Shown here: piece after piece, positions 1 to 7,099 of the stretch
Position numbering within the stretch: the stretch's first letter is position 1
Layout: each line of letters opens with the position of its first letter
Assembly (NCBI RefSeq): GCF_017349355.1
Contig: NZ_JAFMPM010000008.1
Span: 62,001-126,000, forward strand
Length of the DNA: 64,000 nucleotides
Reading direction: 5' to 3'
From: Thiothrix fructosivorans
GTDB taxonomy: Bacteria > Pseudomonadota > Gammaproteobacteria > Thiotrichales > Thiotrichaceae
The notes under the pieces: model-generated
Seen by the model: only the letters and a program-made list of their open reading frames with translations
What the model was told of the DNA's origin: nothing
The model's database searches: none
Position numbers and translations under genes: made by a program

Positions 1-1
1 G

Positions 2-529
2 TTATTCAAAGCAAAAAAATCAACGTTGGCTATCACATTGGCGGTGCTGATGCTGTCTGGTTTTGGGGCGATGCAGGCATTCGGCGACGATGACGAGCGC
101 GGCGAACGCGGTGAACATGACGAAGGTATGAAGGGTGGTTTAATGACCGCCACCAACGCGACGTTCCAAACCGAATGCAGTGCTTGCCACATGGCTTACC
201 CGCCCGGTATGTTGCCCGCCTCCTCTTGGAAGGAAATGATGGGCACGCTGGACAAGCATTTCGATACCGATGCGAGTCTGGATGAGGCGACCGTTGCCGA
301 GATTCTACCTTTCCTCGAACAGAATGCGGCGTCAGAACGTAAAGCGGATAGCGGCGCAAAGCCCGTATTGCGCATTACGGAAACCCGTTGGTTCAAGAAT
401 GAACACGATGAAGTTTCGCCCGCAACGTGGAAGCGCGAGTCCATCAAAAGTGCTTCCAACTGCATGGCGTGCCATACCAGCGCGGACAAGGGTGATTTCG
501 ACGAAGATAATATCCGCATTCCCAAGTAA
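2..529 (+). CDS. Diheme cytochrome c, periplasmic (5' end outside window)
   Basis: Periplasmic electron carrier of the small diheme cytochrome c type. Two CxxCH haem-attachment motifs are visible, CSACH near residue 51 and CMACH near residue 146, counted from the TTG at 26. The frame stays open to the window edge and adds LFKAKKST before the hydrophobic stretch, so the true start of the signal peptide lies upstream and the gene is partial. After the signal comes a Asp/Glu/His-rich segment (GDDDERGERGEHDEG). The stop is followed at once by a strong AAGGAGG ribosome site for the cytochrome b gene, so the two are probably co-transcribed and exchange electrons across the membrane. Cytochrome assignment is firm; the physiological partner is inferred. 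Confidence 0.85.
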   Translation, partial: LFKAKKSTLAITLAVLMLSGFGAMQAFGDDDERGERGEHDEGMKGGLMTATNATFQTECSACHMAYPPGMLPASSWKEMMGTLDKHFDTDASLDEATVAEILPFLEQNAASERKADSGAKPVLRITETRWFKNEHDEVSPATWKRESIKSASNCMACHTSADKGDFDEDNIRIPK

Positions 530-541
530 GGAGGTTATGCC

Positions 542-1159
542 ATGTTACAACGTATCTTGGTGTGGGACGTACCGACGCGGGTGTTCCATTGGACATTAGC
601 GCTGTCGTTTGCTGGCGCGTACCTGACGGCGGAATCGGAACGGTATCGCGACATCCACTTAGCCTTGGGGTATTTGCTGCTGGGGATGATTGCGTTTCGC
701 TTGGTCTGGGGTTTTGTGGGAACGGCTTATGCTCGCTTCGCCGCGTTTGTGTTTAAGCCAGTCGAGGTGGTGCAGTACATGCGTTCGTTGCTGAGTTCGC
801 ATCCGCAGCATTATCTGGGGCATAACCCAGCGGGTGCAGTAGCGATTTTCCTGTTGCTGGCGTTGGGTTCGCTGATCAGCATCAGCGGTTTAGGTTTGCA
901 TTGGGAATTCGGCGATGAGGATATTTTCGAGGAACTGCACGAAATTGCTGCCAATCTGATGTTGCTGGTGGTGTTCGTCCACATTGCGGGCGTGCTGATT
1001 AGCAGCGTGTTGCACAAGGAAAATCTGGTGCGTGCGATGTTTACCGGATACAAGCAAGCGGCGAATGTGGTTAGTATTCCACGTACTTACGCTTGGCTCG
1101 GTGTCGTGATGGCGTTGGCGAGTGCAGGATTCTTAATCGCTTACTTAGGATATTCATGA
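542..1159 (+). CDS. Cytochrome b561-family membrane protein
   Basis: Integral membrane b-type cytochrome of 205 residues, matching the cytochrome b561 / Ni-Fe hydrogenase b-subunit family. Four hydrophobic segments are evident. Candidate haem-ligand histidines sit in VFHWTLAL near residue 16, RDIHLALGY near residue 38, and the ELHEIAANL and VFVHIAGVL segments. The start follows AAGGAGG with good spacing. It lies 12 bp after the diheme cytochrome c gene, an arrangement usually read as a quinol-to-periplasm electron route. Its stop overlaps the start of the ZIP-like gene. The substrate or terminal acceptor cannot be told from sequence. Confidence 0.85.
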   Translation: MLQRILVWDVPTRVFHWTLALSFAGAYLTAESERYRDIHLALGYLLLGMIAFRLVWGFVGTAYARFAAFVFKPVEVVQYMRSLLSSHPQHYLGHNPAGAVAIFLLLALGSLISISGLGLHWEFGDEDIFEELHEIAANLMLLVVFVHIAGVLISSVLHKENLVRAMFTGYKQAANVVSIPRTYAWLGVVMALASAGFLIAYLGYS

Positions 1160-1876
1160 ATCAGACGGAATTTTTGTTCATGCTGATCCCCGCGCTGGTG
1201 GCGTTGGGTGGTGGGGTACTGGCGATGTATTGGCATCCCAGTCATCAGATGCGCAGCCTGATCCAGCATTTTGCCGCAGGGGTAGTGCTGGCAGCGTTGG
1301 CGGTGGAGCTGTTACCGGAAATTGGGCGCGAACATGCTCCCGGCTCGGTGGCTGATTGCGGCGTTTGCGGCGGGAAGCCTGTTCATGTACGGCATGAAAC
1401 TGTGGACAATGCGTCTGGAGGCGGGTGATGGTCATGCTCCCACCAAAAATGGGCTGGCTTGGGGCTTGCTGGTGGCGACCTTTATTGATATTGCGGTGGA
1501 TGGTTTCATTATCGGTGCAGGCTTTGCGGCAGGCGGTGAAACGGGGATGATTCTGTCTTTGGGGCTGTCGGTGGAATTGCTGTTCTTGGGACTAGCATTG
1601 ACGTCGGAAAGTACCAAAGGCTGGCGCATTGTGGCGATTTCTGGAGCATTGGCGGTTACGGTACTGGTGTGTGCGGTGCTGGGGAATATCCTGTTGTCGG
1701 GCGCATCCAATGCGGTGATTGCAGCGGCATTGGCATTCAGTGCAGCAGCGTTGCTATACCTTGTGACCGAGGAATTGCTGATCGAAGCACACACGGTGGA
1801 AGAACAGCCGATTGCGACACTGGTGTTGTTTAGCGGTTTTCTGGTGTTCTGGAGCATTCAGTTGTCGGGGAGTTAA
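1156..1876 (+). pseudogene. ZIP-family metal transporter, frameshifted
   Basis: The ATG at 1156 overlaps the cytochrome b stop and opens a ZIP-like membrane protein (MNQTEFLFMLIPALVALGGG). The frame runs to LLPEIGREHAP and then degenerates. The rest of the protein (ARWLIAAFAAGSLFMYGMK, then WGLLVATFIDIAVDGFIIG with the usual D/H-containing helix) continues in the next frame to a stop at 1876. One extra C in the CCC run near 1340-1342 explains the shift; dropping it gives one protein of about 239 residues, the normal ZIP length. It is either a real inactivating frameshift or a sequencing/assembly slip in a short homopolymer. ZIP proteins move divalent metals such as Zn, Fe or Mn into the cytoplasm. 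Confidence 0.7.
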
Positions 1877-1881
1877 CCCGT

Positions 1882-2550
1882 ATGCGGATTTTGGTGGTGG
1901 AAGACGATGCCCTGCTGGGTGATGCGATTCAGGCAGGGCTGAAGCAGTCCGGTGATGCGGTCGATTGGGTGCGGGATGGCATCCAGGCAGATCATGCACT
2001 GCTGACAGAAGCTTACGCAGCGGTGGTGCTGGATTTGGGTTTACCACGCCTATCTGGTTTGGAGGTGCTGCAACGTTTGCGCCACCGTCAGTCCACCCTG
2101 CCAGTGCTGATCCTCACTGCCCGCGATACGGTGGAAGACCGCATTCAGGGTTTGGATACCGGTGCGGATGATTATCTGGTCAAACCGTTTGATATGGGAG
2201 AATTGTCTGCACGCTTGCGAGCCTTGATTCGTCGTGCCAGTGGTTTCGCTACGCCGCTGTTGCAGGTCGGTGGGGTGGAACTTGACCCCGCTGGGCATTG
2301 CGTCAGTTATCAGGGCGCAAGTGTTGACCTTTCCTCGCGTGAATTCACCGTGTTGCAGGCATTGATGCTGAATGTCGGTAGGGTGCTATCCCGCGCCCAA
2401 CTGGAAGACAAGCTGTATGCGTGGGGGCAGGAGGTCGAAAGTAATACCGTGGAAGTCCACATTCACCACCTGCGGCGCAAATTGTACCCCGGCTTGATTG
2501 AAACCATTCGCGGCGTGGGCTATCTCATCCCCCGCGACAAGGCGACTTGA
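1882..2550 (+). CDS. OmpR-family response regulator (QseB/PmrA-like)
   Basis: Two-component response regulator of 222 residues. The N-terminal receiver domain carries the acidic pair E7-D8-D9, the phospho-acceptor D51 in VLDLGLP, and the conserved TARD and KPF motifs. The C-terminal half is a winged helix of the OmpR/PhoB type (VEVHIHHLRRKL, ending RGVGYLIPRD). It starts 5 bp after the ZIP-like gene and ends 1 bp before the kinase gene, so it is part of the cytochrome-transporter operon. OmpR-type regulators bind short direct repeats spaced one helical turn apart. The TTTCAG repeats at 5468 and 8651 are candidate targets, which is inference only. Confidence 0.92.
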   Translation: MRILVVEDDALLGDAIQAGLKQSGDAVDWVRDGIQADHALLTEAYAAVVLDLGLPRLSGLEVLQRLRHRQSTLPVLILTARDTVEDRIQGLDTGADDYLVKPFDMGELSARLRALIRRASGFATPLLQVGGVELDPAGHCVSYQGASVDLSSREFTVLQALMLNVGRVLSRAQLEDKLYAWGQEVESNTVEVHIHHLRRKLYPGLIETIRGVGYLIPRDKAT

Positions 2551-2551
2551 G

Positions 2552-3661
2552 ATGTCACTGAAACAACGCCTGCTGCTGTTGGTCTTGGGAGTGGTGACGC
2601 TGGTGTGGGGTGGCGTGGCGACGTTCGTCTATTACGATACTCGGCATGAGTTGGATGATGTGTTGGAGCATTATGCTGAGCAAGTTGAGTCGATGTTCAA
2701 GCATCGCAAACATGAGCGCGAGGATGATGACGAGGACGGTGACGCGGAATTGCTGGAACTGCGTAACGAATTGGCAGGCAAGATAACCTTCACCTTATTA
2801 TTTCCCTTGCTGCTGACGCTACCTTTGCTGGCGGGGGTATTGTGGTGGGTGGTGGCGGTGAGTTTGCGTCCGTTGGCGAAGTTGACGCAAGCGGTGGCTA
2901 GTCGCCAACCGGACAACCTCGCCCCGCTGGAAGTGGCTGCCCCGCGTGAAGTCATGCCGCTGATCGAACGCCTCAACCACCTGTTCGCCCGCACCGGCAA
3001 GCTGATCGAAAACGAGCGCCGTTTTACCGCCGATGCTGCCCACGAATTACGCACCCCGATGGCTGCCATTAAAGCGCAAGTGCAAGTGGCGCAAGGTGCG
3101 ACGGATAAGGCAGGGCGTAACCGTGCGCTGGATAATGCGATTCAGGGTTGCAACCGTGCCACCCATTTGATTGGGCAATTACTGACGCTGGCACGGCTGG
3201 AAAGTGCCGATACCGCCAACTTACAACTTTGCCCATTGCGAGCATTGGCGGCGGAAGTGATGGCAGAGCTTGCGCCCAAAGCCTTGGAATCTGGGGTACG
3301 CTTGGAATTGCTGGACGGTGAAAACATCAGCGTCAAGGGTCTGCCTGCCTTGTTACAGGTGATGCTACGCAACTTGTTGGATAACGCGGTGCGTTACTCG
3401 CCAGCCGGTACGCAGGTGGTGGTAGCTATTGGGCAGCGGCAGGGCAAGCCTTACCTGAGTGTCAGTGATGATGGTTGTGGTTTGCCGGAGGAAGAATTGG
3501 CGAAGATTTCGCAGCGGTTTTACCGCCCGTTAGGTACATCTGCCAGCGGTAGCGGGCTGGGGCTTTCCATCGTGCAGCGTATTGCGGAAATTCATCAGGC
3601 GGAGGTGCAAATCGTTACAGGTGTCGATGAGCGCGGTTTGCAGGTCACCGTGCGCTTTTAA
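2552..3661 (+). CDS. Sensor histidine kinase (QseC/PmrB-like)
   Basis: Membrane histidine kinase of 369 residues. TM1 spans about residues 7-27, a short periplasmic loop follows, and TM2 spans about 80-103. Then come a HAMP-like linker, a HisKA domain with H164 in DAAHELRTPM, and an HATPase domain (N-box NLLDNAVRYSP, then DDGCGLP and GSGLGLSIV). The periplasmic loop is short and strikingly charged (FKHRKHEREDDDEDGDAE), which suggests sensing of a metal cation or pH. I take the ATG at 2552, one base after the regulator stop, over an upstream in-frame start inside the regulator gene. It pairs with the regulator at 1882. Confidence 0.92.
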   Translation: MSLKQRLLLLVLGVVTLVWGGVATFVYYDTRHELDDVLEHYAEQVESMFKHRKHEREDDDEDGDAELLELRNELAGKITFTLLFPLLLTLPLLAGVLWWVVAVSLRPLAKLTQAVASRQPDNLAPLEVAAPREVMPLIERLNHLFARTGKLIENERRFTADAAHELRTPMAAIKAQVQVAQGATDKAGRNRALDNAIQGCNRATHLIGQLLTLARLESADTANLQLCPLRALAAEVMAELAPKALESGVRLELLDGENISVKGLPALLQVMLRNLLDNAVRYSPAGTQVVVAIGQRQGKPYLSVSDDGCGLPEEELAKISQRFYRPLGTSASGSGLGLSIVQRIAEIHQAEVQIVTGVDERGLQVTVRF

Positions 3662-3681
3662 GGCATTCAGTCAGCGTATAG

Positions 3682-3705
3682 GACAAATGTCTTATGTGAT
3701 TTGTC
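3682..3705. promoter_or_regulatory. Inverted repeat GACAAAT-N10-ATTTGTC upstream of fccA
   Basis: Perfect 7-bp inverted repeat (3682-3688 and 3699-3705) in the 145-bp gap before the flavocytochrome genes. The geometry of two half-sites about 17 bp centre to centre suits a dimeric regulator. The left half plus seven more bases (GACAAATGTCTTAT) recurs exactly at 6992-7005. The regulator is unknown. Confidence 0.45.
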
Positions 3706-3806
3706 TAACTTTTTTATAGATTTGATGTATGGTATGCCCGATGCAAGTTAATGAATTTTCATCATAAACTGGCAGCTTCGATAACCACATAAAAGAGGCA
3801 ACCCCC

Positions 3807-4109
3807 ATGAAACACTTATTGACTACAATAGTAGCCGTATCTGTGCTGCTCCCCGCTTTGGCTTCCGCCAACCCCGCCACGCTCAATCACCCCGGACGGC
3901 TTCTCGCCTCGAATTGTTTCCAATGCCACGGCACGGACGGTTACGGCATGGAACATCTGGCAGGCGAACGCGCGTCCGAAATTTCAGGTGAATTGATGGA
4001 AATGCAGTTCGAGCCAGCACGTCAGGACATTATGGCTGTCCATGCGCAGGCTTACACGGCAGAAGAAATCAACCTGATTGCCGACTATTTTTCCAAACAA
4101 CCTAAATAA
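3807..4109 (+). CDS. fccA: Monohaem cytochrome c, flavocytochrome c sulfide dehydrogenase small subunit
   Basis: Periplasmic c-type cytochrome of 100 residues with a clear signal peptide (MKHLLTTIVAVSVLLPALASA) and one haem motif, NCFQCHGTDGYG. An M within GELMEMQFEPARQDIMAVHA probably supplies the distal ligand. It lies 12 bp upstream of the FAD subunit. In this family the haem subunit accepts electrons from the flavoprotein as sulfide is oxidised to sulfur or polysulfide and passes them to soluble cytochrome c. Start chosen by the AAAGAGGC ribosome site at about 3793. The name rests mainly on the neighbouring gene. Confidence 0.8.
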   Translation: MKHLLTTIVAVSVLLPALASANPATLNHPGRLLASNCFQCHGTDGYGMEHLAGERASEISGELMEMQFEPARQDIMAVHAQAYTAEEINLIADYFSKQPK

Positions 4110-4121
4110 GAGGGGCGGGCT

Positions 4122-5408
4122 ATGCAACGCAGAGACTTTTTACGTTTACTCGGTACGGGTGTAGCATTGGGCATGATGGCACCGTTTGCTGATGTTTTGG
4201 CTGCTGGCAGTGTGACCATGCCGGGAAATACCGGCGCTAATGGCAGGGTCGTGGTGATTGGTGGCGGCATGGCGGGGACAACCGTCGCCAAATACTTACG
4301 CTTGTGGGGCGGAACAGGGGTGCAAGTCACCTTGGTTGAACCTAACCCGACCTATATTTCCAATATTTTCAGCAACAAAGTGCTGACGGGTGAGCGCACC
4401 CTCACGCAGTTGTCGTACAAATACGGCACGCTGACCAGCAAGTACGGCGTTAAGTTGATTACCAAATCCGTCACCGCGATTGATTACGTCGGTCAGCAAG
4501 TCACGCTCAACGATGGCAGCAAACTGCCTTACGACCGTTTGGTGATTGCCCCCGGTGTGGCGTTTGATGCACTGCCGATGTCCGGCACAGCGGCGGCGCA
4601 GGCGAAAGTGGTACACGCATGGCAAGCGGGTGTGCAAACCACGTCACTGCAAACCCAGATCAAGGCCATGACCAAAGCGGATACCTTCATTCTGACTATT
4701 CCAGCAAAACCGTACCGTTGCCCACCGGGGCCGTATGAACGTGCTTGTGTGGTAGCAGATTACCTGACCCGTACCAAGAAGGGCGGCAAAGTCGTGGTAT
4801 TGGATGCCAACCCCGGTATTCAGGCAGAAGTGGAAAACTTCACCAATGCTTTCAAGAATATCCACAAGAACATCACCTATGTCCCGAATGCCAGCATTAG
4901 CAGTATTGACGCGAATACCGGCACGGTCAACACCAGTGCGGGTGCATTCAAGGGCAAGGTGATTAATGCGATTCCACCGCACCGCGCAGGCAAGATCATT
5001 ACCGATAACCCACTGCTAGCGAATGTTGGCGGGCGTTGGGCAGGTGTGAATGTGCTGAGCTATGAATCCGCGCTTCCCAAAATCCATGTGATCGGTGATG
5101 CTGCGGCAACGACACAGCCGAAAGCAGGGCATATCGCCAATGCTGAAGCGAAAGTGTGTGCGGATGCGATTGTGCATTTGTTGCGTGGTGAAGCGGTGAA
5201 TCCGTCGCCGATGACGAATTCAGCTTGCTATACACCGATTACTAGCACGACTGCTTCGTGGTTGTCAGTGGTTTACCGTTACGATCCGGTGACAGGCACG
5301 ATGTTGCCAACGGGTAATGGCGTGACCGAATCCAGCGGTATCAACAAGGATAACCACGAAGAAATGCTCAAATGGTTCAGTAACTTGATGTCGGATACCT
5401 TCGCATAA
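4122..5408 (+). CDS. fccB: Flavocytochrome c sulfide dehydrogenase, FAD subunit
   Basis: Periplasmic FAD-binding sulfide dehydrogenase subunit of 428 residues. It begins with a twin-arginine signal (RRDFLRLLG, residues 3-11), as expected for a cofactor-loaded export substrate. A Rossmann FAD motif (VVVIGGGMAGTTVA) follows at about 43-56. The redox-cysteine region PYRCPPGPYERAC is typical of FCSD, and a second conserved cysteine occurs near the C-terminus (TNSACYTPI). The C-terminal part (HVIGDAA, GHIANAEAKVCADAI) also fits. Together with the cytochrome subunit it oxidises sulfide, consistent with a sulfur-oxidising lifestyle. SoxF is a close homologue, but no sox genes are nearby. Confidence 0.9.
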   Translation: MQRRDFLRLLGTGVALGMMAPFADVLAAGSVTMPGNTGANGRVVVIGGGMAGTTVAKYLRLWGGTGVQVTLVEPNPTYISNIFSNKVLTGERTLTQLSYKYGTLTSKYGVKLITKSVTAIDYVGQQVTLNDGSKLPYDRLVIAPGVAFDALPMSGTAAAQAKVVHAWQAGVQTTSLQTQIKAMTKADTFILTIPAKPYRCPPGPYERACVVADYLTRTKKGGKVVVLDANPGIQAEVENFTNAFKNIHKNITYVPNASISSIDANTGTVNTSAGAFKGKVINAIPPHRAGKIITDNPLLANVGGRWAGVNVLSYESALPKIHVIGDAAATTQPKAGHIANAEAKVCADAIVHLLRGEAVNPSPMTNSACYTPITSTTASWLSVVYRYDPVTGTMLPTGNGVTESSGINKDNHEEMLKWFSNLMSDTFA

Positions 5409-5440
5409 TATCTCCCTAGTTTTTTGTTTGAGAGCCTTGA

Positions 5441-5469
5441 CAGCCACCCACTCGCGGTGGCTGTTTTTT
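5441..5469 (+). terminator. Rho-independent terminator after fccB
   Basis: Stem AGCCACC / GGTGGCT around a short loop, followed by a run of seven T. It closes the fccAB unit just before the promoter region of the next gene. Confidence 0.85.
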
Positions 5470-5484
5470 TCAGCTTCATTTCAG
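5468..5484 (+). promoter_or_regulatory. Direct repeat TTTCAG-N5-TTTCAG, candidate response-regulator site
   Basis: Two TTTCAG half-sites 11 bp apart, about 60 bp before the first DUF2202 gene. The identical 17-bp word TTTCAGCTTCATTTCAG is found at 8651 before another lipoprotein gene. One-turn direct repeats are the usual binding pattern of OmpR-family regulators, and two such regulators are encoded nearby. Confidence 0.55.
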
Positions 5485-5535
5485 ATTGCCCCCTTAACAT
5501 GCTCCTTAACGAATCATTGATAAGGAGTATATCCA

Positions 5536-6261
5536 ATGAAAACACTTAAAACGCTGAGCAGTGTGGTGCTGATGTGTGGCTTGCTGGCAGGTTGTGGCAG
5601 CGATAGTGCTGCTGCCAGCCTTACCGATACGACGGCTAGTAGTACCACGGCAATTACACCAACCACCGCTAGCAGTACAACCAGTGCAACGGGTACGGTA
5701 ACAACGACGCTTGCTACCCAGTCATCGTTGAGCACCACGGAAACCGCCACGCTGCTATTCGTGCGCGAAGAGGAAAAGCTGGCACGCGATGTTTACCTGA
5801 GCTTGAATGATAAATGGGCGCAAAAGGTTTTCCTGAACATCGCCACCAAGAGCGAACAGCAACACATGGATGTCATGGGAACGTTGGTGGCTACGTACAA
5901 CTTGCAAGACCCTGTACTGGATAACACCATCGGCGCATTTACCGACCCCGTGTTGTTGGGTTTGTATCAGGATTTGGTGATGCGTGGTTCAACCTCACTC
6001 GTTGAGGGTTTGCAGGTTGGTGGCTTCATCGAAGAATTCGACATCAACGATTTACAGGAAGCGATTGCTGAAGCCCAAGCAGGCACAAACCCTGCTGACA
6101 TCATTGTGGCTTACACCAATTTGATGTGCGGTTCGCGTAATCATCTGCGGGCATTCGTGGGGCAACTGGCAAACAATGGCGTGAAGTATCAAGCGCAAGT
6201 CGTCCCGCAAGCTACCGTCGATGCGATTGTAAACAGCCCTGAAGAACAGTGCGGCAAGTAA
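5536..6261 (+). CDS. DUF2202 ferritin-like lipoprotein
   Basis: Predicted lipoprotein of 241 residues with lipobox LLAGC at about residues 18-22, then a Ser/Thr-rich linker to about residue 70. The DUF2202 domain follows: FVREEEKLARDVYLSL, a second helix with KSEQQHMDVM, then VEGLQVGGFIEEFDIND and the family signature CGSRNHLRAFVGQL. The E-E and ExxH arrangement resembles ferritin-like di-metal sites, so an iron or other metal-dependent role in the envelope is plausible but unproven. AAGGAG precedes the start. A paralogue follows 28 bp downstream, implying a bicistronic unit. The TTTCAG direct repeat lies upstream. Confidence 0.85.
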   Translation: MKTLKTLSSVVLMCGLLAGCGSDSAAASLTDTTASSTTAITPTTASSTTSATGTVTTTLATQSSLSTTETATLLFVREEEKLARDVYLSLNDKWAQKVFLNIATKSEQQHMDVMGTLVATYNLQDPVLDNTIGAFTDPVLLGLYQDLVMRGSTSLVEGLQVGGFIEEFDINDLQEAIAEAQAGTNPADIIVAYTNLMCGSRNHLRAFVGQLANNGVKYQAQVVPQATVDAIVNSPEEQCGK

Positions 6262-6289
6262 TAAAGCATAACGACAAGGAGAGATTCTC

Positions 6290-6970
6290 ATGACATTCCG
6301 TAAAACACTTATTGCAGGCATGGTTGCCATTGCTTGCACAGGTCTACTGACCACGCCCACGTTTGCCAAAGGCAACGGGCAGCAAGCGCAAGCAACGACG
6401 GCGCAAGCTCAGGTATTAAGTACCGCTGAAACCCAGTCTCTGCGTTTCATGCGCGAGGAAGAAAAATTGGCACGGGATGCGTACATCGCGCTGTATCGCC
6501 AATGGCAATTGCCGGTGTTTAACAATATTTCCCAATCTGAACAGCAACATACCGATAAAGTTAAAGCCTTGCTACAAACCTACCGCATTGCTGACCCTGT
6601 AACCAATGATGCCGTCGGCGTTTTCCAGAATACGGATTTGGCAGCCTTGTACGCAACGCTAATGGCGCGAGGGCAAACCTCCGCACTGGATGCGCTGTAC
6701 GTCGGTGCGTTGATTGAGGAAGTCGATATTGTGGACTTGCAAAAATCCATGCGCGAAACCACCCGCCCCGATATTCTCAACACTTACGATAATTTGATGC
6801 GAGCGTCACGCAATCACCTACGGGCGTTTGTTGGGCAGATTCAAAGCAAAGGTGTCGCGTATGTGGCGCAAACCATGCCACAAGCGGAAGTCGATGCCAT
6901 CGTGAATAGCCCGAACGAGCGCGGCGGACAAGGTGGTGGACGTGGCAATGGGCAAGGACGCGGGCGTTAA
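6290..6970 (+). CDS. DUF2202 ferritin-like secreted protein (second copy)
   Basis: Paralogue of the preceding gene, 226 residues. Here the N-terminus is a cleavable signal peptide (IAGMVAIACTGLLTTPTFA) and not a lipobox, so this copy is probably soluble in the periplasm while the first is membrane-anchored. The core (FMREEEKLARDAYIALYRQW, SEQQHTDKVKALL, LIEEVDIVDLQ, ASRNHLRAFVGQI) aligns closely with the first copy. The tail after VNSPNERG is a Gly/Arg-rich stretch (GGQGGGRGNGQGRGR). AAGGAG lies 10 bp before the ATG. Function unknown; metal binding is inferred from the conserved E and H residues. Confidence 0.83.
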   Translation: MTFRKTLIAGMVAIACTGLLTTPTFAKGNGQQAQATTAQAQVLSTAETQSLRFMREEEKLARDAYIALYRQWQLPVFNNISQSEQQHTDKVKALLQTYRIADPVTNDAVGVFQNTDLAALYATLMARGQTSALDALYVGALIEEVDIVDLQKSMRETTRPDILNTYDNLMRASRNHLRAFVGQIQSKGVAYVAQTMPQAEVDAIVNSPNERGGQGGGRGNGQGRGR

Positions 6971-6991
6971 TAAGCTAACGCAACCTCATCC

Positions 6992-7005
6992 GACAAATGT
7001 CTTAT
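6992..7005 (+). promoter_or_regulatory. Repeated word GACAAATGTCTTAT upstream of a lipoprotein gene
   Basis: Exact 14-bp match to 3682-3695 in the fccA promoter region. The mirror half-site present there is missing here, so this would be a half-site or a coincidence. Confidence 0.3.
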
Positions 7006-7025
7006 AAGCATCATTAGTGCAGAAA

Positions 7026-7063
7026 TAACAGTGTAGGCAGTCCATCCGCTACCTACACTGTTA
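7026..7063. promoter_or_regulatory. 12-bp perfect hairpin between DUF2202 and lipoprotein genes
   Basis: TAACAGTGTAGG at 7026-7037 pairs perfectly with 7052-7063 across a 14-nt loop. There is no T-run after it, so it is a weak candidate for a terminator. It could be an operator or a stabilising hairpin at the 3' end of the DUF2202 message. Confidence 0.45.
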
Positions 7064-7099
7064 ACGTCTTCATAATAATTTGATCGGAGTGTTACCGCT

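Noticed and set aside
1322-1876. A short independent ZIP protein starting at 1322
   Set aside because: It would lack the first membrane helices, which lie directly upstream in another frame; a frameshift explains both pieces better.
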